From Acidobacteriota bacterium (GTDB taxonomy: Bacteria > Acidobacteriota > Vicinamibacteria > Vicinamibacterales > CAVVIG01): a DNA stretch of 64,000 bases. The DNA is taken from the NCBI GenBank assembly GCA_016195265.1, contig JACPZW010000028.1, positions 1 through 64,000 on the forward strand, given 5' to 3'. The notes beneath the pieces were generated by a model that saw only the letters and a list, made by a program, of their open reading frames with translations, was not told where the DNA came from and did no database searches. This document shows, in pieces, positions 17,473 to 28,190 of the stretch (position 1 is its first letter; the number at the start of each line of letters is the position of its first letter). The translations under genes and the position numbers were made by a program.

Positions 17473-17675
17473 TCGCAAACGACCAGGAGCTACACGCCAT
17501 GCTTGAGCGAATCCGCAACTTCCAGGAGCAGGTCGCGTATCTACGAGTTGCCGAGGCAAATCCCATCAACTTTCGCTTGTCGGTTTCGGGGTTCTTGGCT
17601 GAAATCGATCGGATGCAGCTTGAGGTTCGCGAGTACCTCAGCCTCCACCCGGCGGACGCGACAGTGGCTCGCTGA
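17469..17675 (+). CDS. Small helical protein, second of an overlapping pair
   Basis: The protein has 68 aa, mostly amphipathic helix (HAMLERIRNFQEQVAYLRVA, then SGFLAEIDRMQLEVREYLSL). GGAGG precedes the ATG at about 5 bp, giving a good ribosome site inside the upstream gene. The regular heptad-like spacing suggests a helical dimer or antitoxin-like partner. Function is unknown. Confidence 0.55.
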   Translation: MIANDQELHAMLERIRNFQEQVAYLRVAEANPINFRLSVSGFLAEIDRMQLEVREYLSLHPADATVAR

Positions 17676-17710
17676 AGACCCAGGGCCTAACACCGAGAAA
17701 TCATTCCGTA

Positions 17711-19555
<1,845 letters not shown>

Positions 19556-19556
19556 G

Positions 19557-19580
19557 AAGAGGGCTTAGGGCTGAAGGAGG
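19557..19580. repeat. Short 7-bp-period repeat (GGGCTTA/GGGCTGA)
   Basis: GGGCTTA-GGGCTGA-AGG lies between the M2 peptidase and the CBS gene. The last bases double as the GGAGG ribosome site. It is a short, weak example of the heptamer class. Confidence 0.5.
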
Positions 19581-19586
19581 GGCGTC

Positions 19587-20030
19587 ATGACTGTGCTCGA
19601 TCTCATCGGCTCGCGCTCGGACGTGTTCTCGGTCCGCGACGAAACGACCGTCCACGACGCGGCGCAGTACCTGCGCGACCGGCATGTGCGGTCGGTGGGC
19701 GTCCTGGACGCGGCCGGCCGTCTGGTCGGCGTCGTCTCCCAGAGCGACATCTCGGACAAGGTGGCCGCCGAGAACAAGTGCCCAGCCTGGATGCGCGTCA
19801 GCGAGATCATGAGCACCGGGCTCGTCACGGTCACGCCCAACCGCTCGCTGACCGATTGCCTGCATCTCATGGAACAGCACGGCATCTACCACCTGCTCGT
19901 CGTCGACGCGGGCGGCGCGTATCGCGGGATGCTGTCGGTCACCGACCTCCTCACCGTGGTTGCGTCGGATGAAAAGGCGCGGGCCGACATGCTCGAGGCG
20001 TTCGTGTTCGACCGGCCGACCGCGCACTGA
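19587..20030 (+). CDS. Two-CBS-domain protein
   Basis: The protein has 147 aa. Two CBS motifs are seen: residues about 12-60 (VFSVRDETTVHDAAQYL...SVGVLDAAGRLVGVVSQSDI) and 75-135 (TVTPNRSLTDCLHLM...HLLVVDAGGAYRGMLSVTDLL). Paired CBS domains bind adenine nucleotides and act as energy sensors. No catalytic domain is attached, so it is probably a regulatory subunit of an unknown partner. GAAGGAGG precedes the ATG. Confidence 0.88.
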   Translation: MTVLDLIGSRSDVFSVRDETTVHDAAQYLRDRHVRSVGVLDAAGRLVGVVSQSDISDKVAAENKCPAWMRVSEIMSTGLVTVTPNRSLTDCLHLMEQHGIYHLLVVDAGGAYRGMLSVTDLLTVVASDEKARADMLEAFVFDRPTAH

Positions 20031-20053
20031 GGCCGTCTGGTAGAGTTGGTGTC

Positions 20054-21043
20054 GTGACTCGACGCCCGCCCTCGCCGTGGCACGCGCTCGCTCTCGCCCT
20101 GTCGCTGGGCCTGGCGCTGGGCGCGCCCGCGCGTGTATCCACGCAGACCGATCTCGACGCGTTCATGAAGCAGGTCCTGCTCAAGCGCGACGACAACTGG
20201 AAAAAGCTGCAGCAGTACATCCTCGACGAACGCGAGGCGATGGAGCTGCGCGGGCCCGACCGCACGCCGATGTGGGGCGAGCATCGCGAGTACACGTGGT
20301 ACATCCGTGACGGGTTCTTCGTCCGCAGCCCGCTGAAGTTCAACGGCGTCACGATCGCCGAACCGGAGCGGCGCAAGTTCGAGGCGGACTACCTCAAGCG
20401 CGAGCAGAACCGCGAGAAGCGGCGCGGCCGCGCGCAGGCGATCGACCCTGGAACCAATGAGGCGGCGCCGGCCGTGCAGCGCGATCCCGACGCGCCGGCG
20501 AATCTCGACGGCCTGATCAAACAGACGCGCGAGCCGCAGTTCATCTCGTCGGCCTACTTCCTGCGCTTCAAGTTTGAAGAAGGCAAATACGCGCTCGTCG
20601 GCCACGAGACGGTCGACGGCCGCGACCTGCTGCGCGTCGAGTACTACCCGGCACAGCTGTTCACCGGCTCGGACCGCCGCCGGACGGGGCGCGGTCAGAC
20701 CGACGCCGACAAGGCGCGCGACGTCGAGTTCCGGCGCCTGATGAACAAGGTCGCGCTGATCACGCTCTGGGTCGAGCCGAACGCGCACCAGATCGTGAAG
20801 TACACCTTCGACAACGTCGCGTACGACTTCCTGCCCGTCTCATGGCTGATGCAGGTGGACGAGGTCAAGGCGTCGATGACGATGGCGCAGCCGTTTCCCG
20901 ACGTCTGGCTGCCGAACGCGCTCGAAGCGAATCTCGCGATGACGCTCGCGATCGGGCCGTTCACACTGCATTACACGCTGGATTACCACGACTACCGCCA
21001 GCCGGACGTGTCCACCAAGATCCGCATCCGCGAAGACCGCTGA
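20054..21043 (+). CDS. Exported protein of unknown function, upstream of Omp85-like gene
   Basis: The protein has 329 aa from GTG at 20054. A signal peptide (HALALALSLGLALGAPARVS) is followed by a basic/acidic helical segment (YLKREQNREKRRGRAQ) and a beta-rich C-terminal half (ALVGHETVDGRDLLRVEYYP, WVEPNAHQIVKYTFDNV) that resembles the LolA/outer-membrane lipoprotein-sorting fold. The gene ends 1 bp before the Omp85-like gene, so the two are probably co-translated and both act at the outer membrane. The fold call is by eye. Confidence 0.6.
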   Translation: MTRRPPSPWHALALALSLGLALGAPARVSTQTDLDAFMKQVLLKRDDNWKKLQQYILDEREAMELRGPDRTPMWGEHREYTWYIRDGFFVRSPLKFNGVTIAEPERRKFEADYLKREQNREKRRGRAQAIDPGTNEAAPAVQRDPDAPANLDGLIKQTREPQFISSAYFLRFKFEEGKYALVGHETVDGRDLLRVEYYPAQLFTGSDRRRTGRGQTDADKARDVEFRRLMNKVALITLWVEPNAHQIVKYTFDNVAYDFLPVSWLMQVDEVKASMTMAQPFPDVWLPNALEANLAMTLAIGPFTLHYTLDYHDYRQPDVSTKIRIREDR

Positions 21044-21044
21044 C

Positions 21045-22394
21045 GTGCTGACGGCGCTGGTCGTCACGATGTGCTGTTTCGGGACGGAGCACGCTCCGCC
21101 CCTCCGATCGTCGGACGTCGGGGCCGACCTTGGTCGGCCGTCACAGGCGGAGCACGCTCCGCCCCCGCGGCCGGCGGCCGAAACCATCGTCGCGATTCAG
21201 GTCCACGGCAACACGATTTCAACCGACGAGGAGATTCGCAGCCTCTCCGGCGTGGCGATTGGCGCGGCCGTTTCCGCGACCACGGTCGACGAGGTCATCG
21301 CGCGTTTGCGCGCCAGCAAGCGCTTCGAGCAAGTCGAAGTCCTGAAGCGCTTCGCGTCGCTCACGGATCCGTCGCAGATCATGCTCGTGATCATCGTGGA
21401 CGACGGCCCGGTGCACATCAAGATGACCGGCGATCCGGACGAACCCGCGCGCGTGGTCCGCAACCGGTGGCCGAAGCTGTTGTTTCTCCCGGTGCTCAAC
21501 GCCGAGGACGGCTACGGCCTGACGTACGGCGTGCGATTCGCGACATCCAATCCGGCCGGCGCGCACAGCCGCGTCGCGTTTCCGCTGACGTGGGGCGGCG
21601 AGAAACGCGCCGCCCTCGAATTCGACAAGCAGATCGAGAACTCCCCGAACATTCCAATTGACCGCGTGCTCGCCGGCGCAGCCGTGTCCCGCCGCACGAA
21701 TCCGTTCTTCGATCAAGACGACGACCGCGTCCGCACGTGGGTGCGGGCCGAGCGGGAGATCGTCCACGGCCTGCGCGCCGGCGCGACGGCCGGCTGGCAG
21801 CACATCACCTTCATGAATCAGTACGACCAGGTGACCGACGCCGGGGGCGACGTCATCCTCGACACGCGCGTGGATCCGGTGCTGGCGCGCAACGCCGTCT
21901 ACGTGCGCGGCGCCTGGACGCATCTGCACTTCGCCGATCCGGCGCTCTCGACGGGTGTCCTCTCAGCGAATCGCACCGAGCTGGATGCGCGCGGTTATCT
22001 CGGCGTGTTCAGGCAGAACATCCTCGCCGTCCGCGTGCAGCGCCAGGACTCGGATGTGCCGCTGCCGCCGTACCTCAAACCGCTGCTCGGCGGAATGGAC
22101 AGCCTGCGCGGGTTTCACGCCGGCAGCGCGGCGGGAGACACGCTCGTCGCGATGTCGGCCGAACTGATCGTGCCGCTGACCTCGCCGCTCAGCGTCGGCA
22201 AGATCGGCGTCAGCGCGTTCGTCGACCGTGGCACCGTGTACACCAAGGGCGAGCGGTTCGCCGACCAGACGCTGAAAGACGGCTACGGCGGCAGCGTGTG
22301 GTTCGCGGCGGCCTTCCTCCGGCTCAACGTCGCGGTCGCGCACGGCGTGGGGGCCACGACACGGGTCCACGTGGGCGCCACCGCGTCGTTCTAG
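21045..22394 (+). CDS. Omp85-family outer-membrane protein with one POTRA domain
   Basis: The protein has 449 aa from GTG at 21045. A weak signal segment (LTALVVTMCC) is followed by about 35 residues written by hairpin DNA. One POTRA domain comes next (VAIQVHGNTISTDEEIRSL to IMLVIIVDDGPV), then a beta-barrel ending in Phe (VHVGATASF). The segment LLGGMDSLRGFHAGSAAGD resembles the conserved L6 loop (RGF) of the family. It is too small for BamA (which has five POTRAs); it is more like a TamA/patatin-associated or specialised barrel. It works with the upstream exported protein, by inference. Confidence 0.7.
   Translation: MLTALVVTMCCFGTEHAPPLRSSDVGADLGRPSQAEHAPPPRPAAETIVAIQVHGNTISTDEEIRSLSGVAIGAAVSATTVDEVIARLRASKRFEQVEVLKRFASLTDPSQIMLVIIVDDGPVHIKMTGDPDEPARVVRNRWPKLLFLPVLNAEDGYGLTYGVRFATSNPAGAHSRVAFPLTWGGEKRAALEFDKQIENSPNIPIDRVLAGAAVSRRTNPFFDQDDDRVRTWVRAEREIVHGLRAGATAGWQHITFMNQYDQVTDAGGDVILDTRVDPVLARNAVYVRGAWTHLHFADPALSTGVLSANRTELDARGYLGVFRQNILAVRVQRQDSDVPLPPYLKPLLGGMDSLRGFHAGSAAGDTLVAMSAELIVPLTSPLSVGKIGVSAFVDRGTVYTKGERFADQTLKDGYGGSVWFAAAFLRLNVAVAHGVGATTRVHVGATASF
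21085..21172. repeat. Three hairpin elements inside the Omp85-like gene
   Basis: CGGAGC-AC-GCTCCG (21085-21098), GGCCGACC-TT-GGTCGGCC (near 21122-21139) and GCGGAGC-AC-GCTCCGC (near 21147-21162) lie in frame between the signal segment and POTRA domain. Their stems match the intergenic hairpins at 11819-11864. Confidence 0.75.
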
Positions 22395-22399
22395 ACTTT

Positions 22400-22427
22400 A
22401 CAGTTCAGAGTTCAGGTTTCAGATTAA
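22400..22427. repeat. 7-bp-period tandem repeat (NNGTTCA type)
   Basis: CAGTTCA-GAGTTCA-GGTTTCA-GATTA lies between the Omp85-like and S9 peptidase genes. Confidence 0.7.
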
Positions 22428-22435
22428 ATGCCGTC

Positions 22436-24616
22436 ATGAGAAAGCTGAGCGTGCTGCCGGTCGCGCTGGCGTTCGTCAGCATCACACTCATCGCGCAGGA
22501 CCGGCTGAGGTCCATGCCTGGCTATGACCGCGCGCAGCAGATGACGCGCGAGAGCCAGACGGCGGTGCGCGGCGGCGCGCTCGCGGTCACGTGGGTGGAC
22601 GATGGCGCGGCGTTCGAGTACGCGCGGCTCGGCAGGCAGTACCGCTACGACATCGCGACGCGGCACACGACGGAGGTCGGCGGCGTACCGACCGTCGCGG
22701 CAGAAAGGGGGGGACGCCCCTCGGCAGGCTCGGGGCAGGCGGGACAATCGCCCGGCGACACGGCGCCAGAGCGCGGCCGGCAGTTCGAGTCCGCCACGTC
22801 GCCCGACGGCGCGCTGAAGGCGTCCTACAGGGATCGCAATCTGTGGCTGAGCGCGCTGGACGGCAGTAACGCGATCGCGATCACGGCCGACGGCAGCGCG
22901 GCGAGCCGCGTGAAGTACGCGACGGCCAGCTGGGTGTACGGCGAGGAGTTGAGCCAGCGGACGGCGATGTGGTGGTCGCCAGACGGCACACAGCTCGCGT
23001 ACTACGGCTTCGACGAATCGAAGATTCCGGATTTCTATCTCGCGCTCGATCAGACGCGGACGCAAGACGCGCTCGACACCGAGGCGTATCCGAAGGCAGG
23101 CGTACCGAATCCCGTCGTCGATCTGTTCGTGTACGACGTCGCGACGAAGCAGTCCACCCGCATGGACGTCCGCGACGGCAAGCCATTCGACAACAACGTC
23201 GTCGGCCACTACGTGTATCACGTCGAGTGGTCGCGAGACGGACGCGAGCTGCTCTTCTTCCGCACGAATCGCCGTCAGAACATCATGGAAGTCGTCGCGG
23301 CGAATCCCGCGACCGGCGCGTGCCGCGTCGTCCTGCGCGAGGCGTGGCCGACAGGATGGCTGAACTCCGAGCCGCGGATGGTGTTTCTCTCGGACGGGAA
23401 GCGCTTCATCTGGGAATCGCAACGGAACGGGTGGGACAACTACTACCTGTACGACCTGTCCGGCGCGCTGATCGCGCCGCTGACCACGTCGGCGACGTTC
23501 GAGGCGACGTCGCTCGTCAAGATCGACGAGACCGCGCGAGTGCTGTTCTACACGGCGCGCGACGGCGACAATCCGCTGAAGCTGCAGCTCCATCGCGTGG
23601 GCCTCGACGGCACAGGCGATCGGCTGCTGACGGATCCGCTGTTCACGCACACAATCGGCGGCTGCATTCGGGGACTCGGGTCGCGGCCCGAGCAGCCAAA
23701 CGCGCCGGCGCCGTGCGGCATCTCCCCGGACAGCCGGTACTTCATCGACGTCTATCAGACGCACGACACGCCGCCGGCCACGCGGCTGGTTGACGCGACG
23801 ACCGGCCGGACGATCGACGAGCTCGCGAAGAGCGACGCGTCGAAGTTCGCCGAGCTCGGCCTGAAGAAGGCGGAGATGTTCACGTACACGGCGGCCGACG
23901 GCCAGACGAGGCTGCGCGGGCTGATTCAGTTTCCGTCGGGCTTCGATCCCACGAAGACGTATCCCGCGCTCGTGAGCGTGTACGGCGGACCCGAGTTCGC
24001 GCAGCTCACCGCGCGCGAAACGTTCGTCACGCCGAGCCCGCTGACCGAGTACGGCTTTCTCGTCCTGAATCTCGACTCGCGCGGGGTTCCCGGCCTCGGC
24101 AAGCGCGTGCTCGACTCGCTCTACCTGAAGCTGGGCGTGGCGGACGTGGATGACATGGCCGAGGCCGTGAAAGCGCTGTGGAGCCGGCCGTACTTCGACA
24201 AGGCGCGCGTGGGCATTTTCGGCACGTCGTACGGCGGCTACTCGGCGGTGATGGCGATCCTGCGTCACCCCGACGTTTTTGCGGCCGCCGCGTCCTCGTC
24301 GCCGCCGACCGACTGGCGCAACTACGACACCATCTACAGCGAGCGCTACATGTGGATCCCGCAGGAGAACGCGGACGGCTACAACGCCGGCGCGGCGATG
24401 ACGTACGCGAAGAACCTCAGGGGCCGGCTGCTGCTCTACTACGGAACGGCGGACAACAACGTCCACCCGTCGAACTCGCTGCAGCTGATCAAGGCGCTGC
24501 AGGAGGCCGGCAAGAGCTTCGACGTCCAGGTCGGCCCCGACCGGGGCCATAGCGGCGTGAATCAGGATCGGATGATGGAATTCTTCATCGATACCCTAAG
24601 AGCGGGTGGCGGGTAG
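22436..24616 (+). CDS. S9B-family dipeptidyl peptidase IV-like serine peptidase
   Basis: The protein has 726 aa. The ATG at 22436 starts a signal peptide (VLPVALAFVSITLIA); the frame is open upstream only as a shadow of the Omp85-like gene. A beta-propeller with the DPP-IV YGEELSQR substrate-binding Glu pair region (WVYGEELSQRTAMWWSPDG) precedes an alpha/beta hydrolase. The nucleophile is in GTSYGGYS (about residue 597), the Asp in YGTADNNVHPSNS and the His in DRGHSGV. It would release N-terminal dipeptides in the periplasm. Residues about 90-115 are a Gly/Ser/Pro-rich insert that looks repeat-derived. Confidence 0.9.
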   Translation: MRKLSVLPVALAFVSITLIAQDRLRSMPGYDRAQQMTRESQTAVRGGALAVTWVDDGAAFEYARLGRQYRYDIATRHTTEVGGVPTVAAERGGRPSAGSGQAGQSPGDTAPERGRQFESATSPDGALKASYRDRNLWLSALDGSNAIAITADGSAASRVKYATASWVYGEELSQRTAMWWSPDGTQLAYYGFDESKIPDFYLALDQTRTQDALDTEAYPKAGVPNPVVDLFVYDVATKQSTRMDVRDGKPFDNNVVGHYVYHVEWSRDGRELLFFRTNRRQNIMEVVAANPATGACRVVLREAWPTGWLNSEPRMVFLSDGKRFIWESQRNGWDNYYLYDLSGALIAPLTTSATFEATSLVKIDETARVLFYTARDGDNPLKLQLHRVGLDGTGDRLLTDPLFTHTIGGCIRGLGSRPEQPNAPAPCGISPDSRYFIDVYQTHDTPPATRLVDATTGRTIDELAKSDASKFAELGLKKAEMFTYTAADGQTRLRGLIQFPSGFDPTKTYPALVSVYGGPEFAQLTARETFVTPSPLTEYGFLVLNLDSRGVPGLGKRVLDSLYLKLGVADVDDMAEAVKALWSRPYFDKARVGIFGTSYGGYSAVMAILRHPDVFAAAASSSPPTDWRNYDTIYSERYMWIPQENADGYNAGAAMTYAKNLRGRLLLYYGTADNNVHPSNSLQLIKALQEAGKSFDVQVGPDRGHSGVNQDRMMEFFIDTLRAGGG

Positions 24617-24662
24617 GTTGTAGCATGAGGCTTCAGCCGAGCGCCGGCGAGGGAGACAGATT

Positions 24663-24722
24663 ATGAATCCACGCGACGTCATTCGGATCGGACAGTGGGA
24701 GGTCACGTATCTGAAGCCGTGA
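24663..24722 (+). pseudogene. Possible 5' relic of a small cupin gene
   Basis: The 208-bp gap before the isomerase gene holds a 19-codon frame MNPRDVIRIGQWEVTYLKP with a purine-rich upstream GGGAGA. The peptide resembles, from memory, the first residues of small cupin proteins, then stops. Nothing recognisable continues in any frame. It may be a truncated gene or a chance frame. Confidence 0.2.
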
Positions 24723-24824
24723 TGCGGGGGCACGGTCTGACACCCGCCCCGCCACCGGCGTGATCGTGCCACGAAACGTTCTCGGGCGAGGCGTTCGCCG
24801 AGGTCCATCAGAGGAGCAGGTCCC

Positions 24825-25721
24825 ATGCTTTCGAGAAGAGCGATGCTCGCGACTCCCCTGGCGTTGATTGGCGCTCGCGCCGCTTCCGCGGCGCCGGGCA
24901 AGATGACGCTCGCCATCCACCAGAACACCTCCGCCCGGGCAGGCTATCGCGCGTCGCTCGAAGGCTGGGCTCGCGCCGGCATCAAGTACGTCGAGCTCAC
25001 ACCGGGCGCGCTGGACGAGTTTCTAAAGGCCGACTCGCTGGCCGCGGCGCGGCGCGTGCTGACCGATCTCGGGCTGACGCCTGTGTGCTGCACGTGCGGC
25101 GCGGGGATTTGGGATCCGAATCCCAATCGCGCGACGGCGCTCGAGAATATGAAGAGGCGGTGCGAGATGCTGTCGGCCCTCGGCATCCCCCGCACGTACG
25201 CCACGACCACGACGACGCAGAAATTCACGGCCGACGATTACAAAACCGGCGTCGCGAACATGCGGGAAGCAGGAGACACTGCGAAGCAGTTCAGCATGAT
25301 CGTCATGGCGGAATTCGTGCGCACGTCGACGTTCATCTCGACGTTGCCGACGCTGCTGCAGATGACGCGCGAGGCCGCGCACCCGAACATGCATCCGATG
25401 CTCGATTGCTATCACTTCTGGTCCGGCAACAACAAGCTCGAGGATCTCGACCTGCTCCGGCCCGGAGAGATCGCGCACGTGCACTTTCAGGATGTGCCCG
25501 ACATGCCGCGGGAGCTGCTGGACAACGCCACGCGCGTGATTCCGGGCGACGGCGTGACGCCGCTGACGAAGATCCTACGCAGGCTCGCGGAGAAGGGCTA
25601 TGCGGGTCCGCTCTCGGTCGAACTGTTCGCCGCCAAGTTCCAGCAGGCGGATCCGTTCGAGCTCGCGAAAGAAATCCGCCAGAAGGCGGAAGCCGTTATG
25701 CGTCAGGCGCGTGTGCTGTAA
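24825..25721 (+). CDS. Sugar phosphate isomerase/epimerase-like TIM-barrel protein
   Basis: The protein has 298 aa. The N-terminus MLSRRAMLATPLALIG is Tat-like, implying export. The rest is an AP-endonuclease-2-type barrel (WARAGIKYVELTP, LGLTPVCC, MVMAEF-type strand, LDCYHFWSGNN, GEIAHVHFQDV, GPLSVELF). The Asp/His/Glu residues of these segments usually bind a divalent metal. The substrate is probably a sugar or inositol derivative. GAGGAGCAGG gives a strong ribosome site. The MFS transporter gene follows after 14 bp, so substrate uptake may be linked. Confidence 0.8.
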   Translation: MLSRRAMLATPLALIGARAASAAPGKMTLAIHQNTSARAGYRASLEGWARAGIKYVELTPGALDEFLKADSLAAARRVLTDLGLTPVCCTCGAGIWDPNPNRATALENMKRRCEMLSALGIPRTYATTTTTQKFTADDYKTGVANMREAGDTAKQFSMIVMAEFVRTSTFISTLPTLLQMTREAAHPNMHPMLDCYHFWSGNNKLEDLDLLRPGEIAHVHFQDVPDMPRELLDNATRVIPGDGVTPLTKILRRLAEKGYAGPLSVELFAAKFQQADPFELAKEIRQKAEAVMRQARVL

Positions 25722-25735
25722 CGCGTCTGGCGCTC

Positions 25736-26962
25736 ATGGACTCGTTACCTGCGGATAGTCCCCGCTCTCCGGGTGCCGCGCCCGCGGCATGGCGGGCGTT
25801 GCCCGCGGGCATCTGGGTATTGGGATTCGGCTCGTTGTTCATGGACGTCTCGTCGGAGCTGATCCACAGCCTGCTGCCGGTCTTCATGGTCACGACCCTC
25901 GGCGCGTCGATGGTCACCGTCGGCATGATCGAGGGCGCGGCGGAAGCCACGGCCGCCATCATGAAGGTCTTCTCGGGCGCGCTCAGCGATCACCTGGGCA
26001 AGCGCAAGCATGTGATGGTGCTCGGTTACGCGCTCGCCGCGTTCACCAAACCGATCTTCCCGCTGGCTCGTTCGGTCGGCTGGGTATTCGTGGCGCGTTT
26101 TGTCGATCGCATCGGCAAAGGCATCCGCGGCGCGCCGCGCGACGCGCTGGTGGCCGATTTCACGCCGCCGCAAGTGCGAGGCGCGGCCTACGGACTCCGC
26201 CAGGCGCTCGATTCGGCGGGCGCCCTGACTGGTCCGCTGCTCGCCGTGGGGCTCATGATCTGGTTCGCCAACGACATCAGAACGGTCATGTGGATCGCGG
26301 TGGCGCCGGCGTTCATCGCGGTGGCGTTGCTGCTGGTCTATGTCCGCGAGCCGGAGCGCGCGAATGCGGACGGCGCTGCCACGACGCTGCTCACGATCGC
26401 CGATGCCAGACGCCTTCCGCTGCGCTATTGGCTCGTCGTGCTGCTGGGAGGCGTGCTCACGCTGGCGCGCTTCAGCGAGGCGTTTCTCGTATTGCGCGCC
26501 CAGAACGTCGGGCTCGCCCTCAGCTACATTCCGCTCGTGATGATCGTGATGAACCTCCTGTACGCCGGGGCCGCCTATCCCGCCGGGGCCGCCGCGGACC
26601 GCGTCAGTCCCCGCACGCTGTTGTTCCTCGGACTGGTTCTGCTCATGGCCGCGGATGTAGCGCTTGCCTTTGCGACATCGCCGCCGATCGTGTTCGCCGG
26701 GGCTGCGATGTGGGGGCTGCATATGGCATTCACGCAAGGCCTGCTGTCGAAACTTGTGGCGGATATCGCTCCCGCAGAACTGCTCGGCACGGGTTTCGGG
26801 ATCTTCAATCTCGTGAGTGGCGTCGCGCTGCTGCTCGCGAGCGTCATCGCCGGCTCTCTCTGGAGCGCGTTCGGCGCGGCGTCGACGTTCCTGGCTGGCG
26901 CAGTCTTCGCGGCCGCGGCGGCCGTCGGGCTGTTTGCCGCCGCGCGGTATCGCAAGCCGTAG
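25736..26962 (+). CDS. Major facilitator superfamily transporter
   Basis: The protein has 408 aa with about 12 transmembrane helices. I chose ATG at 25736 because the longer open frame upstream is antiparallel to nothing and only shadows the isomerase gene. The loop between helices 2 and 3 carries SDHLGKRKHVMVLGY, and RFVDRIGKGIRGAPRDAL is the pattern of the drug/metal-type efflux branch. Direction and substrate cannot be fixed. It follows the isomerase by 14 bp and converges with the acyl-CoA dehydrogenase, with 3 bp between stops. Confidence 0.85.
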   Translation: MDSLPADSPRSPGAAPAAWRALPAGIWVLGFGSLFMDVSSELIHSLLPVFMVTTLGASMVTVGMIEGAAEATAAIMKVFSGALSDHLGKRKHVMVLGYALAAFTKPIFPLARSVGWVFVARFVDRIGKGIRGAPRDALVADFTPPQVRGAAYGLRQALDSAGALTGPLLAVGLMIWFANDIRTVMWIAVAPAFIAVALLLVYVREPERANADGAATTLLTIADARRLPLRYWLVVLLGGVLTLARFSEAFLVLRAQNVGLALSYIPLVMIVMNLLYAGAAYPAGAAADRVSPRTLLFLGLVLLMAADVALAFATSPPIVFAGAAMWGLHMAFTQGLLSKLVADIAPAELLGTGFGIFNLVSGVALLLASVIAGSLWSAFGAASTFLAGAVFAAAAAVGLFAAARYRKP

Positions 26963-26965
26963 AGC

Positions 26966-28174
26966 CTACTTTCTCAGTTCGAGCTTCGCGATCGCCTCGC
27001 GGTGCACTTCGTCCGGGCCGTCCGCGAGGCGAATCGTCCGCGCGTGGGACCACGCGCTGGCCAGCGGGAAATCGTCGCACACGCCAGCGGCGCCGTGCGC
27101 CTGGATCGCGCGGTCCAGCACGCGCAGCGTCATCCGCGGCACGACGACCTTCACCATCGCCAGCTCGCCGCGCGCGCCCTTGTTGCCCACGCGATCCATC
27201 AGGTACGCCGCCTTCATGGTCAGCAAACGCGCCTGTTCGATCTCCATGCGTGATTCCGCGATGTCGGCGCGAATCGTTCCCTGATCCGCGAGCGCCTTCC
27301 CGAACGCGACGCGCGACTTCACGCGCCGGCACATCGCCTCGAGCGCGCGCTCGGCGACGCCGATCATGCGCATGCAATGGTGAATGCGGCCTGGACCGAG
27401 ACGGCCCTGCGCGATCTCAAATCCGCGGCCCTCGCCGAGCAGCATGTTCGACGCCGGCACGCGCACGTTCTCGAACGTGATCTCCGCATGCCCGTGCGGG
27501 GCATCGTCGTAGCCGAAGACGGGCAGCATGCGGCGGATGGTTACGCCCGGCGTGTCCATGGGCACGAGGATCATGGACTGCTGCCTGTGCTTCTCGGCCT
27601 CGGGATTCGACCGGCCCATGAAGATCGCGATGCGGCAGCGCGGATCGCCGGCGCCGGAAATCCACCACTTGTGCCCGTTGATGACGTAATCATCCCCGTG
27701 CCGCTCGATCCGCGACTGGATGTTGGTCGCGTCGGACGATGCGACGGCGGGCTCGGTCATCGCGAAGCACGATCGGATCTTGCCCGCGAGCAGCGGATCG
27801 AGCCACTGCTGGCGCTGCGGCGCGCTGCCGTACCGCACGAGCACTTCCATGTTGCCCGTGTCCGGCGCCGAGCAGTTGAAGACCTCCGGCGCGAACACCG
27901 GCGAGCGGCCCATCACCTCGCACAGGAGCGCGTACTCCACGTTGGTGAGCCCGGCGCCGTACTCGCTCTCGGGCAGGAACAGATTCCAGAGGCCGGCGGC
28001 CTTCGCCTTCGGCTTCAGCTCCTCGACAATCGTCGTGGGCTGCCAGCGGTCGCCTTCCGCGATCTGACGGCGGAACGTCGCCTCGTTCGGGTAGATGTGC
28101 TGGTTCATGAATTCGACGAGACGCCGCTGCAGGTCGATGACTTTCTCGGAATGTTCGAAGCGCATGGCGCGCAT
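26966..28174 (-). CDS. Acyl-CoA dehydrogenase
   Basis: The protein has 402 aa from ATG at 28174, chosen for GAAAAGG five bases upstream; ATGs at 28165 and 28192 are also possible. The FAD/substrate signatures are [16 protein letters not shown] and [18 protein letters not shown], and the C-terminal domain has the pattern [16 protein letters not shown]. It would oxidise an acyl-CoA, passing electrons to ETF. It faces the phosphotransferase gene at 28191. The two families are often neighbours or fused (as in ACAD10/11), which supports a joint role with hydroxylated or 4-hydroxy acyl-CoAs. Confidence 0.88.
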   Translation of the reverse strand: MRAMRFEHSEKVIDLQRRLVEFMNQHIYPNEATFRRQIAEGDRWQPTTIVEELKPKAKAAGLWNLFLPESEYGAGLTNVEYALLCEVMGRSPVFAPEVFNCSAPDTGNMEVLVRYGSAPQRQQWLDPLLAGKIRSCFAMTEPAVASSDATNIQSRIERHGDDYVINGHKWWISGAGDPRCRIAIFMGRSNPEAEKHRQQSMILVPMDTPGVTIRRMLPVFGYDDAPHGHAEITFENVRVPASNMLLGEGRGFEIAQGRLGPGRIHHCMRMIGVAERALEAMCRRVKSRVAFGKALADQGTIRADIAESRMEIEQARLLTMKAAYLMDRVGNKGARGELAMVKVVVPRMTLRVLDRAIQAHGAAGVCDDFPLASAWSHARTIRLADGPDEVHREAIAKLELRK

Positions 28175-28190
28175 GATAGCCTTTTCCGGC

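Noticed and set aside
21737-22435. Upstream extension of the S9 peptidase frame
   Set aside because: This part overlaps the Omp85-like gene in another frame; a signal peptide starts at 22436.
22424-24550. Long minus-strand open frame opposite the S9 peptidase
   Set aside because: Shadow of a gene with a full catalytic triad.
25085-25735. Upstream extension of the MFS transporter frame
   Set aside because: Low-complexity Arg/His-rich shadow of the isomerase gene.
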